DNA from: Streptosporangium amethystogenes | GTDB taxonomy: Bacteria > Actinomycetota > Actinomycetes > Streptosporangiales > Streptosporangiaceae | Length of the DNA stretch: 64,000 nucleotides | Direction of reading: 5' to 3' | Assembly (NCBI RefSeq): GCF_000721075.1 | Contig: NZ_JOEQ01000028.1 | Location: 1-64,000, forward strand | In this document: positions 8,010 to 15,637 of the stretch, piece by piece | How the letters are laid out: the number at the start of each line of letters is the position of its first letter | How positions within the stretch are numbered: the stretch's first letter is position 1 | The notes under the pieces: generated by a model | Databases searched by the model: none | Told to the model about the DNA's origin: nothing | Seen by the model: the letters and a program-made list of their open reading frames with translations, nothing else | Position numbers and translations under genes: made by a program

Positions 8010-9008
8010 TCAGGAGATGACCGGGCTGCGGCGCTCGATCAGCACGACGTCACGCCAGACGCCGTGATGGCGGCCGATCCGCTCCTGGGTGCCGATCACC
8101 CGGAACCCGGCGCGCGCATGCAGCGCGAGGCTGGCGGTGTTCTCGGGGAAGATCCCAGACTGGATCGTCCAGATTCCGGCGGCCTCGGTGGAGGCGATCA
8201 GAGCCGCGAGCAGCGCGGAGCCGACACCGTGGCCTCGGGCGGCGGGGTGAACGTAGACCGAGTGCTCCACCACACCGGCGTAGGCGCACCGGTTGGAGAC
8301 CACGGCCGCCGCGACCCAGCCCAGCACCCGGCCGCCGTCGGTGTCGACGGCGACGTGCCGGTGGGCGGGCAGTTTGGCCGCCTCGAAGCGCTCCCAGTCC
8401 GGGGTGGTGGTTTCGAAGGTGGCCTGGCCTTCGTCGATGCCGATCTGGTAAATGGCCAGCACCTGGGCGGCATGCTCAGGGGTCATGGCCGTGATGCGCG
8501 GCCTCTCGGCGGGGACCAGCTCGGCGAGCAGCCCGCGGACGCGGGCGTCGATCTCGTCACGGACAAGGCGTACCAGCTCGATGCCCTGGCCGGCCGGGTC
8601 GGCCAGTTGCCAGTCCTCATAGCGCTTGCCGGGGAAGATCGGGCATGCGTCCCCGCAGCCCATGGTGATGACCACGTCGGCGGCCTGGACGGCCTCGGTG
8701 GTGAGCGGCTTGGGGAACTCGCGGGTCACGTCCAGGCCGAGTTCGTCCATGACCGTGATGACAGCCGGGTTGATGGAGCCGGCGGGGGCGGATCCGGCCG
8801 AGCGGACGGTGACGCGTCCGGCGGCGTGGTGCTCCAGCAGGGCGGCGGCCATCTGGGAGCGTCCGGCGTTGTGCACGCAGACGAACAACACCTCGGGTAC
8901 GTCGGACACGAAGGCTCCTTGAACGAGGGCGGCGGCCCGCAGCCGGTCAGCGGCGAAACGGGCGGCCAGGGTGGGCAGGTGGGTGTGGACGCGGGCGCTG
9001 CGGATCAT
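8010..9008 (-). CDS. arsenate reductase fused to an ArsN1/PAT-like N-acetyltransferase
   Basis: One reading frame joins two enzymes. Residues about 35-173 are a low-molecular-weight-phosphatase-type arsenate reductase: the CVHNAGR loop (CX5R) and MGCGDACPIFPGKRYEDW, the form used by mycothiol-dependent actinobacterial ArsC. Residues about 174-332 are a GNAT acetyltransferase of the phosphinothricin/arsinothricin type (IYQIGIDEGQATFET, ARGHGVGSALLAAL, FPENTASLALHARAGFR). ArsC would reduce arsenate for the neighbouring Acr3; the second domain could acetylate arsinothricin or phosphinothricin. A GTG at 8909 with AGGAG fits an ArsC-only start. In-frame homology (THLPTLAARFAADRLRA) continues upstream to the ATG at 9008, so the longer start is given. 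Confidence 0.88.
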   Translation of the reverse strand: MIRSARVHTHLPTLAARFAADRLRAAALVQGAFVSDVPEVLFVCVHNAGRSQMAAALLEHHAAGRVTVRSAGSAPAGSINPAVITVMDELGLDVTREFPKPLTTEAVQAADVVITMGCGDACPIFPGKRYEDWQLADPAGQGIELVRLVRDEIDARVRGLLAELVPAERPRITAMTPEHAAQVLAIYQIGIDEGQATFETTTPDWERFEAAKLPAHRHVAVDTDGGRVLGWVAAAVVSNRCAYAGVVEHSVYVHPAARGHGVGSALLAALIASTEAAGIWTIQSGIFPENTASLALHARAGFRVIGTQERIGRHHGVWRDVVLIERRSPVIS

Positions 9009-9151
9009 CAGGCCACATGAATCGTGCACCGGCTCGGCGATGGTCTCGGGTGCGGAATTCCCGGTGTGGCGATCGGCCGGCTCGTCGGCGGCGCGATCCA
9101 AGACGGCGCGGGGCCGGGCCGGTCGAAGGGCAGGGGCATGGAAACCTCCGA

Positions 9152-10252
9152 TCAAACAGGGAGGGGGTGAGGGCGGGTGAGGCGGCGACGCAGGGCGAGG
9201 GAGAGGTAGACCAGCGCGAGGAGGACGGGTACCTCGATCAGCGGGCCGACCACCCCGGCCAGGGCCTGGCCGGAGGTGACGCCGAAGGTGGCGATCGCGA
9301 CCGCGATGGCGAGTTCGAAGTTGTTGCCCGCCGCGGTGAAGGCCAGCGTCGCCGTCCGCTCATATCCCAGGCCGGCCAGATGGCCCAGGGCGAAGGCGCC
9401 GGCCCACATGACGGCGAAGTAGACCAGCAGCGGCAGCGCGATCCGGGCGACGTCGCCGGGCCTGGAGGTGACCGCGTCGCCTTGCAGGGCGAACAGGATG
9501 ACGATGGTGAACAGCAGCCCCCACAGCGCGGCGGGGCCGATCTTGGGCAGGAACCGGGTCTCGTACCAGGTGCGGCCCTTGGTCTTCTCTCCGAGGCGGC
9601 GGGTGAGGTATCCCGCGACCAGGGGGATGCCCAGGAAGATCAGCACGGAGCGGGCGATGCCCCACATCGAGACGTCCAACGTCGTGGTGGGCAGGCCGAG
9701 CCGGCCCGGCAGCAGGTCGAGGTAGAACCAGCCGAGCAGAGCGAAGGCGACGACCTGGAAGGCGCTGTTGAGCGCGACCAGGACGGCGGCGGCCTCCCGG
9801 TCGCCGCAGGCCAGGTCGTTCCAGATGATGACCATGGCGATGCAGCGGGCCAGCCCGACGATGATCAGCCCGGTGCGGTAGGCGGGCAGGTCGGCCAGGA
9901 AGAGCCAGGCGAGGGCGAACATGAGCGCGGGGCCGGCCACCCAGTTCAGCACCAGGGAGGAGACCAGCAGCCGCCGGTCGCCGGTCACCGTCTCCAGTCG
10001 GTCGTAGCGGACCTTGGCCAGCACCGGATACATCATCACCAGCAGGCCGAGCGCGATCGGCAGCGAGATGCCGTCGACCTGAACGGCGTCCAGTGCGGCG
10101 CCCAGGCCAGGGATCGCCCGGCCCGTCGCCAGCCCGGCGGCCATCGCGGCGGCGATCCAGACCGGCAGCAACCGGTCCAGCATCGACAACCGCCCCGGTG
10201 TCGGCGCCGCTTCGGCCGCCTGCGCGGACGGTGCCTGCGCGGTGCCGCTCAC
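9152..10252 (-). CDS. acr3: Acr3-type arsenite efflux permease
   Basis: This 366-residue protein has ten predicted membrane helices. It carries the Acr3 hallmark GLARCIAMVIIWNDLACGD, with the conserved cysteine in helix 4, and ends in helices rich in Ala/Leu (GNNFELAIAVAIATFGV). It exports trivalent arsenite produced by the reductase domain of the next gene, driven by the proton motive force. The GTG start overlaps the arsR stop (GTGA), so repressor and pump are coupled. A gap of 143 bases separates it from the arsC fusion gene. Confidence 0.93.
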   Translation of the reverse strand: MSGTAQAPSAQAAEAAPTPGRLSMLDRLLPVWIAAAMAAGLATGRAIPGLGAALDAVQVDGISLPIALGLLVMMYPVLAKVRYDRLETVTGDRRLLVSSLVLNWVAGPALMFALAWLFLADLPAYRTGLIIVGLARCIAMVIIWNDLACGDREAAAVLVALNSAFQVVAFALLGWFYLDLLPGRLGLPTTTLDVSMWGIARSVLIFLGIPLVAGYLTRRLGEKTKGRTWYETRFLPKIGPAALWGLLFTIVILFALQGDAVTSRPGDVARIALPLLVYFAVMWAGAFALGHLAGLGYERTATLAFTAAGNNFELAIAVAIATFGVTSGQALAGVVGPLIEVPVLLALVYLSLALRRRLTRPHPLPV

Positions 10253-10632
10253 GTCATCGCCGTGACGCGCGGCCCCAGAATCGCCGACAGCCGCGCCAGC
10301 ACGCCCGGGTTCACCCAGTAGTAGACCCACGTGCCGCGCCGCTCGCAGTCGATCAGCCCGGCCTGGCGCAACACCTTCAGGTGGTGGCTGATGGTCGGCC
10401 CGGTGACCTCGAAGGCGCCGGTCAGGTCGCACACGCACGCCTCGCCGCCCTCGTGGCAGGCGATCAGCGACAGCAAACGCAGCCGTACCGGGTCGGCGAT
10501 CGCCTTGAACAACGGCGCCAGTTCCTCGGCCTCGGCCGCGTTCAGCGGCTCGCAGACCAGCGGCGCGCAGCACGCCTGCCCGGCCTGGTCGGTCCCGGCG
10601 AGGTCCACGATCGGTGACACTTGTTTCGACAT
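10249..10632 (-). CDS. arsR: ArsR family As(III)-responsive repressor
   Basis: This 127-residue winged-helix repressor contains LFKAIADPVRLRLLSLIAC, then GEACVCDLTGAFEVTGPTI, the family's recognition helix with the ACVCDL metal-site signature. Extra cysteines occur near the N-terminus (QACCAPLVCEPL), so arsenite could be held by helix-3 cysteines with or without N-terminal ones. It heads the minus-strand ars operon and diverges from arsI, which makes the 117-base gap the likely operator region for both directions. I could not find a convincing long inverted repeat there. Confidence 0.92.
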   Translation of the reverse strand: MSKQVSPIVDLAGTDQAGQACCAPLVCEPLNAAEAEELAPLFKAIADPVRLRLLSLIACHEGGEACVCDLTGAFEVTGPTISHHLKVLRQAGLIDCERRGTWVYYWVNPGVLARLSAILGPRVTAMT

Positions 10633-10749
10633 ACTTCTAAGTTGACAGAGATCTAACCAGCGTGCAAGCTGAGGCCGGATCGCTGATTCGGTGTTTATCG
10701 AAACAATGTGGCCGCCATCCCGGCGTCCGTCCATTGAAGGAGGACTCGT

Positions 10750-11235
10750 ATGTCCCGTGTTCAGCTCGCCCTTCGCGTCTCCGACCTGGAAGGCTCGATC
10801 GCCTTCTACTCCAAGCTGTTCGGTGTCGAGCCCGCCAAGCGTCGCCCCGGCTACGCCAACTTCGCCATCACCGAGCCCCCGCTGAAGCTGGTGCTCCTGG
10901 AAGGCGAGGCCGGCCACGACACCCGCCTGGACCACCTCGGCGTCGAAGTGACCGACACCGCCCAGGTCACCGCGGCCACCCGGCGGCTGAAGGACGCCGG
11001 GCTGGCCACCTTCGAGGAGAACGACACCTCCTGCTGTTACGCCCTGCAGGACAAGGTGTGGGTGACCGGTCCCGGCGCCGAGCCGTGGGAGGTGTACGTG
11101 GTCAAGGCCGACGCCGACGTCCTGGGCAGGTCCGCCACCGCCCAGGACCCGGCGGTGCCCTGCGCCTGCGGCTCGGACGAGGGCCGGGCCCCCGGCCGGC
11201 CGGTCGGCGCCGCGGCGAACACCGGCTGCTGCTGA
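10750..11235 (+). CDS. arsI: ArsI/CadI-type vicinal-oxygen-chelate C-As lyase
   Basis: This 161-residue VOC-fold protein shows FYSKLFGVEPAKRRPGYANF, the conserved LDHLGVEV histidine, the NDTSCCYALQDKVWV cysteine pair and EPWEVYV glutamate. These match the metal ligands and substrate cysteines described for ArsI, which cleaves carbon-arsenic bonds in trivalent methylated or aromatic arsenicals; the close relative CadI is cadmium-induced. The C-terminus is Cys-rich (CACGSDEGRA, ending CC), perhaps a metal-trapping tail. A GGAGG lies before the ATG. It diverges from arsR and completes an inorganic plus organoarsenical resistance set. Confidence 0.88.
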   Translation: MSRVQLALRVSDLEGSIAFYSKLFGVEPAKRRPGYANFAITEPPLKLVLLEGEAGHDTRLDHLGVEVTDTAQVTAATRRLKDAGLATFEENDTSCCYALQDKVWVTGPGAEPWEVYVVKADADVLGRSATAQDPAVPCACGSDEGRAPGRPVGAAANTGCC

Positions 11236-11354
11236 CGACCTGCGGAAGACAACCCCGGGCCCGCCATGCCTGGGCGAAGAACCCGCTTGCGTGATCTACA
11301 TATCCAAGGGGATCGCGCCCGGTGCGGAAGCAGCCTGGTGCGTCGAGGTGGAAG

Positions 11355-11807
11355 CTAACCGCGCAGGCGGGTGAGTGCCTGCGGGGTCAGATGTCGAGCG
11401 AGCTCCTCCAGGAGGACGGTTATCCTGGCGACCGCCTGCGGGTCGGTGGAGCCCAGAGCGGTCGCCAGTGCGGCGTCGATGGAGGTCGACCTGACCGCCT
11501 CCACCCTGTCGGAGAGCTCGGGTGCGGGCTGGATGAGGAGCCGACGGCGGTCGCGGGGATCGGGATCGGCGACGACGGCGCCTGCCTCGCGGAGCCGGGC
11601 CACCGCACCCGACACGGCGCTTTGCGGCAGGCCGGTCCGGGCGGCGATCTCCCCGATCGCGCTTCCCGGATATGCCCGCACGTCGCTGACCACGATCAGG
11701 ACCGTCCGGACACTGGCCGGCTGGTCACCGATGCCCTCGGTGGGCAGCGCCTCTTCGCCGATCTTCATCAAGGTCCGGCCCAGCAGGAACAGTTCGACTC
11801 CGTTCAT
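11355..11807 (-). CDS. MarR family regulator
   Basis: This 150-residue winged-helix protein has SAIGEIAARTGLPQSAVSGA (recognition region) followed by the wing DPRDRRRLLI, the MarR signature. It diverges from the alpha/beta hydrolase at 11916, and a perfect 14-base inverted repeat fills the gap, so autorepression and control of the hydrolase by a small aromatic ligand is the straightforward model. The start ATG at 11807 lies 16 bases from the operator arm. Confidence 0.88.
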   Translation of the reverse strand: MNGVELFLLGRTLMKIGEEALPTEGIGDQPASVRTVLIVVSDVRAYPGSAIGEIAARTGLPQSAVSGAVARLREAGAVVADPDPRDRRRLLIQPAPELSDRVEAVRSTSIDAALATALGSTDPQAVARITVLLEELARHLTPQALTRLRG

Positions 11808-11823
11808 GTGATCCAGGATACAT

Positions 11824-11859
11824 CAAACTAGATGCATTATTATTGATGCATCTAGTTTG
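11824..11859. promoter_or_regulatory. MarR operator, perfect 14-base inverted repeat
   Basis: The arms caaactagatgcat (11824-11837) and atgcatctagtttg (11846-11859) are perfectly complementary around an 8-base AT-only or nearly AT-only centre. The stretch is strikingly AT-rich for this genome and lies between the MarR gene and the divergent hydrolase. Confidence 0.8.
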
Positions 11860-11915
11860 TTGCTTTACGGTGGATCTCGAAGGGGACGCCAAGGCCCCCT
11901 GTGAAAGGAATCGAG

Positions 11916-12758
11916 ATGGACACCACTGTGATCACCGACCTGCTGCGCGTGCCTGGCGCCACGATCTACTACGAAGTGCGCGGAAGTGGACCGATGCTGG
12001 TGATCTCCCAGAGCGGTGAAGGCGACGCGGGGCGCAGCGCCGACCTGGCCGGCAGGCTCACGGGTGACTACACGGTGGTGACCTACGACCGCCGCGGCCT
12101 GTCCCGCAGCAGGCTGGAGACCCCCGGGCAAGAGGTGACACTGGCCGAGCACGCCGAGGACGTCCACCATCTGCTCGCCGCGCTCACCGACGAACCGGCC
12201 CTGATGCTCGGCTGCAGCCTCGGTGCCGTCATCGGCATGCATCTGGCCGCCCGCCATCCCCACCAGATCAGCACACTGGTGGCGCACGAGCCGGTCGCGC
12301 CTCGACTGCTGCCCGCCGCCGAACGCGCACGACACCAGCAGGAACTGGCCGAAATTCAGCACATCTACCGCCGCGACGGGCTGGGGGTGGCCCTGAAGGT
12401 CATCGCCGAGGTCTTGGGCATCAACCCCGCCGACCCCGATGTCGAACGCGACCTGACCCCGCAGCCGATGACCGCGCAGCGGATCGCCAACTTCGGTTTC
12501 TTCATCGAGCACGACTTCACCGCCGTCATCGCCGACACCCCGCCGATGGCCGCGCTGAAGGATACGACCACCCGCATCATCCCCGCCGTCGGCCGCATCA
12601 CCCCGCGAGACGTCTTCGACTACCGCTGCGCCCAGGAACTGGCCGACCTGCTCGGCACCCAGATCGCCGAGTTTCCCGGCGGCCACAACGGCAACACCAC
12701 CCACCCGCGCGCCTACGCATCCCGTCTGCGCGAAATCCTGCAGACTCCGACGAGCTGA
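11916..12758 (+). CDS. alpha/beta hydrolase
   Basis: This 280-residue alpha/beta hydrolase has the GxSxG-like elbow ALMLGCSLGAVIGMHLA (nucleophile Ser in GCSLG) and a C-terminal FPGGHNGNTTHP that supplies the catalytic histidine. The N-terminal strand IYYEVRGSGPMLVISQSG replaces the usual HG oxyanion motif. The ATG at 11916 is preferred over a GTG at 11901 because AAAGGA lies between them. A paralogue (52433-53275) shares YEVRGSGP, the DxRGLSRS motif and the FPGGH end but is controlled by a TetR gene instead. The substrate is unknown. Confidence 0.85.
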   Translation: MDTTVITDLLRVPGATIYYEVRGSGPMLVISQSGEGDAGRSADLAGRLTGDYTVVTYDRRGLSRSRLETPGQEVTLAEHAEDVHHLLAALTDEPALMLGCSLGAVIGMHLAARHPHQISTLVAHEPVAPRLLPAAERARHQQELAEIQHIYRRDGLGVALKVIAEVLGINPADPDVERDLTPQPMTAQRIANFGFFIEHDFTAVIADTPPMAALKDTTTRIIPAVGRITPRDVFDYRCAQELADLLGTQIAEFPGGHNGNTTHPRAYASRLREILQTPTS

Positions 12759-12840
12759 GACGGGGCCGATCAACTCGTTCGCGACACACCCCCAAGATCG
12801 CTAAGTTGTGGTGTCGGGTGAGGTCTGCGTCAGTAGATCG

Positions 12841-13152
12841 TCACTCCTGTGCTTCTCCGACGATGGCACGCAGGGCCGCGACATGCGCGCGGTACGCCGC
12901 ACGGCCGGCCTTGGTGAGCGAGAGCCAGACGCGCTGCCGGGTATCGCGTACGGCCTTGGTCTGCAGCACGTATCCGGCGTCCATCAGCACGCTGACATGC
13001 TTGCTCAGCACCGAGTCGCTGACCCCCAGCCGCTCGCGCACCAGGCCGAACTCGACCTGCTCCGCCGACTCCAGCAGCGCGCATATCCGCAGCCGGTTCG
13101 GTGCGTGGATCGTGGCGTCGAAACCGTCCTGGGCCTTGTCGGTGACCTTCAT
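12841..13152 (-). CDS. MarR-like winged-helix regulator
   Basis: This small (103 residues) regulator begins MKVTDKAQDGFDATIHAPNR and contains VRERLGVSDSVLSKHVSVL, a winged-helix recognition segment of the kind found in short ArsR/MarR-like proteins paired with membrane proteins. It overlaps the upstream membrane-protein gene by four bases. The repeat at 13646-13660 before that gene is the likely operator. Confidence 0.82.
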   Translation of the reverse strand: MKVTDKAQDGFDATIHAPNRLRICALLESAEQVEFGLVRERLGVSDSVLSKHVSVLMDAGYVLQTKAVRDTRQRVWLSLTKAGRAAYRAHVAALRAIVGEAQE

Positions 13153-13601
13153 GCCGAGGTCCGCGCCCGCCGGTTGCGGAAGAGGCCGTATCCGACCGTC
13201 CAGCATCCGCCCACCATGGCCGCGACCACCCAGAGCCAGTTCCAGCCCCATGTGGTGTCGAGGATCTCGCTGGCGATCCAGAGCGCGGCCAGTGGTGTCA
13301 CGAGAACCAGCTGCTGGCCGAGTGTGAGCTGCCGCGGCGCGATCCCGGACCGACTGACCTGCTTGTTGTAGAAGCGCTCGGTCACCACGTAGCCCGCTAT
13401 CACCCCCGCCACGGCCAACAGTGTCAGCTCAGGGGCCATGTTGATCTGGAACAGCATGAGGCCGGCCACCAGCAGGCCGAGGGCGGGGAAGAACCACGCT
13501 GGGACCGGGCTGTACCCGGCGGCACGGGCCTGCTGGGCCGCCTCCAGGGCGGCGGCGGCCTCGGTCGGGGAGGGGCGCTCGAAGCTTTCGTTTGTTTCCA
13601 T
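13149..13601 (-). CDS. small membrane protein co-transcribed with a regulator
   Basis: This 150-residue protein has a charged N-terminus (SPTEAAAALEAAQQARAAG) and four likely membrane helices, including FFPALGLLVAGLMLFQINM and LTLLAVAGVIAGYVVTERF. Such proteins usually precede short winged-helix regulators in actinomycetes; no enzymatic motif is visible. It could sense membrane state or sequester the regulator, which is inference. The ATG at 13601 marks the start of plausible protein. Confidence 0.75.
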   Translation of the reverse strand: METNESFERPSPTEAAAALEAAQQARAAGYSPVPAWFFPALGLLVAGLMLFQINMAPELTLLAVAGVIAGYVVTERFYNKQVSRSGIAPRQLTLGQQLVLVTPLAALWIASEILDTTWGWNWLWVVAAMVGGCWTVGYGLFRNRRARTSA

Positions 13602-13645
13602 ACCAGAAACAGTCACCCAGACTTTCCGAGTTGTCAACACTAGAC

Positions 13646-13660
13646 TTTCCGTCACGGAAA
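13646..13660. promoter_or_regulatory. inverted repeat before the membrane protein/regulator pair
   Basis: TTTCCGTCACGGAAA is a perfect 7-base inverted repeat around one base. A half copy (actttccg) lies 24 bases away at 13621-13628. It lies 45 bases upstream of the operon start and probably binds the co-transcribed regulator. Confidence 0.6.
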
Positions 13661-13790
13661 CAGAATGGATCGTGATCACGTAGCAGGTGATGCCGGCGGG
13701 AGGTCGGACCGTGCTCGCTTGGGAGCGGCCGGACATCGGCATTCGGCGTAGGTCCGGGGCCGGGCCACCGCAGACCTCCGGTCCGGTGCG

Positions 13791-14390
13791 TCAGTCCTGG
13801 GGGCCGGTGCGGGTGGCGGCGGACAGCAGGATGAGCGCGGCCTGGCGGGCGGCCTCGCCCGCGCCGACCGTGTCATGATTCGCGGCGACGACGGTCGCCC
13901 CCTCGACCAGCATGAGCAACTGCCGTCCCAGGGTGGGCGGATCGACGGCTCCGGCACGGCCGGCGATGCCGGTCAGAAGCTCAAGGTAGCGGTCCAGGTG
14001 ACGCGCGGTGATGGTGCGCACGGCGTCGACGTGATGCTGGGCGGCCGCGTTCAGCATCGCGCAGCCACGGAAGACCGGCTCGTCGTACCACCGCTGCAGG
14101 GCGTCGAACACCGCGGCGAGTTGGTCATCGGGGGCGTCTCCGGCGGCTGAGGCGGCTGCGACCAGCCAGGTCGTCACCCGCTCGCTGCGCGCTCGCAGCA
14201 CGGCTTCCACGAGGCCGTCCTTGGTGCCGAAGTGCCGGTAGAGCGTTTCCTTGGACACCCCGATGCGGGCGCACAGTTCGGCGACACCGATGCCGTCGAG
14301 CCCGCGTTCGTACAGCACCCGGGTGGCCGCTTCGAGGATGGCCGCTCGGGTGCGCTCCGGATCGATCGTCGAGCCTTTGGGAACTGGCAT
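13791..14390 (-). CDS. TetR regulator of the divergent hydrolase
   Basis: This 199-residue protein has a canonical TetR helix-turn-helix: RAAILEAATRVLYERGLDGI, then GVAELCARIGVSKETLYRHF. The C-terminal domain (FRGCAMLNAAAQ, HLDRYLELL) is of the common TetR_C type. Two accGRtcggt palindromes lie directly upstream, in the gap to the hydrolase at 14693, so it probably represses both genes. A third copy of the site occurs at 108-124 before a broken hydrolase, suggesting a small regulon. Confidence 0.88.
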   Translation of the reverse strand: MPVPKGSTIDPERTRAAILEAATRVLYERGLDGIGVAELCARIGVSKETLYRHFGTKDGLVEAVLRARSERVTTWLVAAASAAGDAPDDQLAAVFDALQRWYDEPVFRGCAMLNAAAQHHVDAVRTITARHLDRYLELLTGIAGRAGAVDPPTLGRQLLMLVEGATVVAANHDTVGAGEAARQAALILLSAATRTGPQD

Positions 14391-14395
14391 GCCAC

Positions 14396-14454
14396 AGATC
14401 GTACCGGTCGGTTCGTTCTGCTGTTAACATCCAACTTCGTACCGATCGGTTCGA
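14396..14454. promoter_or_regulatory. tandem TetR operators
   Basis: agatcgtaccggtcggttcg (14396-14415) and cgtaccgatcggttcga (14438-14454) share the accGRtcggt core, 40 bases apart. The second core is a perfect palindrome and is identical to the site at 108-124. Confidence 0.7.
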
Positions 14455-14692
14455 TCATCGGAGTGCCGTGCCACACCTTTTCGCCTCATGGCGCACCCGG
14501 AACGTCTCGAACGCGCGCAACGATTCGAGGCCCCCCTGGCGTGGACCGCGATCCGGCCCGCCGCGGCGCACCGCTGAGACGCGCGCCTGACACCGGCGCC
14601 CCCTACACAAAGACCGCACATGCGGTCGACGTTCTTTCCGGCGACGCCTCACGGGCCACCAGACACGAATCCGACAAGAGGAGAGAAAGATC

Positions 14693-15385
14693 ATGAGCAA
14701 CTTCGTGCTCACCCCGGGGATGTGCCACGGCGGCTGGTGCTTCGAGGAACTCACCGGCGAGCTTCGCGCGCGGGGGCACGCCGTCTACCCACTGACGCTG
14801 ACCGGGCTCAGCGAGCGCAGCCATCTGCTGCACGGCGGGGTGAACCTCGACACGCACATCCAGGACGTGACCGGTGTGCTGGCCGCCGAGAACATCCAGG
14901 ATGCGGTGCTGGTCGGCCACAGCTACGGAGGGATGGTGATCACTGGTGTCGCCGACCGCGCACCCGAACGGGTGGATGCCCTGGTGTACCTGGACGCCAT
15001 GGTGCCGGGGCCCGGCGACTCCTCCTGGACCCTCGTCTCCGACCAGGAGCGGCGATGGTACATGGACGTGGTGGAGACCGGCTACGCGGTGCGGCCGCTG
15101 CCCTTCTTCGACCCGCGGGCCACGCCCCACCCACTGGCCTCGCTGCTCCAGCCGCTCCAGCTCACCGGCGACCTCGCGCACATCCGCCGCAGGGACTACG
15201 TGTACGCCGCGAAATGGGATGGCCAGTCCCCGTTCACTCCCGTCTACCAGCGGTTGCGTGAAGACCTCTCGTGGCGGACGTACGCGCTGGACGGCGGGCA
15301 CAACCTCATGCGGGACGTGCCGCAGGACCTGTTGAAGATCCTGCTCCAGGTCGTTGACCCCGCTGATGGCGAGGATGCAGGGTGA
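14693..15385 (+). CDS. alpha/beta hydrolase, esterase/hydroxynitrile-lyase-like
   Basis: This 230-residue protein starts MSNFVLTPGMCHGGWCFEEL and has the elbow VLVGHSYGGMVITGVA (nucleophile Ser in GHSYGG) and a C-terminal LDGGHNLMRDVPQDL carrying the catalytic His. The short lid-less form and the HGGWCF oxyanion motif resemble salicylate-esterase/HNL-like hydrolases. GAGGAG precedes the ATG. The TetR gene diverges about 300 bases away; that unusually long leader (14455-14692) holds no recognisable gene except a possible 29-codon frame. Confidence 0.85.
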   Translation: MSNFVLTPGMCHGGWCFEELTGELRARGHAVYPLTLTGLSERSHLLHGGVNLDTHIQDVTGVLAAENIQDAVLVGHSYGGMVITGVADRAPERVDALVYLDAMVPGPGDSSWTLVSDQERRWYMDVVETGYAVRPLPFFDPRATPHPLASLLQPLQLTGDLAHIRRRDYVYAAKWDGQSPFTPVYQRLREDLSWRTYALDGGHNLMRDVPQDLLKILLQVVDPADGEDAG

Positions 15386-15487
15386 CGCGCGCGGGCTGGG
15401 CGGGTGGCCTGGAGCGTTCGATGGCGTGATTTCGGGAAAGTCGGTTCGCCCTGGAGGTCCTGCCTTGGAGGCCCTGTCCTGGGGCAC

Positions 15488-15600
15488 TGCTCTGCCCGGC
15501 CGGAAGGTGTGATGCGGGGGCCGAGCCGGTAGTGGCCCTGCCCCCGCACAAAGATGGTCAGGACGGGCCACGGCGGCAGATCGAAGAGATCCTTCGGCAT
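15488..15600 (-). CDS. short ORF behind the epoxide hydrolase, possibly truncated
   Basis: An ATG at 15600 with a well-placed GAGGAG follows the epoxide hydrolase stop by 37 bases. The first 30 or so residues (MPKDLFDLPPWPVLTIFVRG and following) look protein-like, whereas the remainder of the open frame, which runs on to 15244, is Arg/Pro/Ser-rich and overlaps the opposite hydrolase. It may be a small co-transcribed peptide or the start of a lost gene. The end given is only where plausible coding fades. I do not recognise it. Confidence 0.3.
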
Positions 15601-15637
15601 GGCTCCTCGTTCCGTTCGATGTCAGGCGGACCTGAGG

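Noticed and set aside
9017-10321. Long open frame of more than 400 codons on the plus strand, Gln/Gly/Asp-rich
   Set aside because: It is the antisense shadow of acr3 and the arsC fusion. GC-rich third positions keep the opposite frame open, and its composition is not that of a real protein.
14468-14690. Small plus-strand frame (starting MAHPERLERAQRF) in the hydrolase leader
   Set aside because: It is only 29 codons with no ribosome site, so I could not support it as a gene or leader peptide.
15244-15490. Extension of the short frame behind the epoxide hydrolase
   Set aside because: The tail overlaps the opposite hydrolase and has random Arg/Ser/Pro composition.
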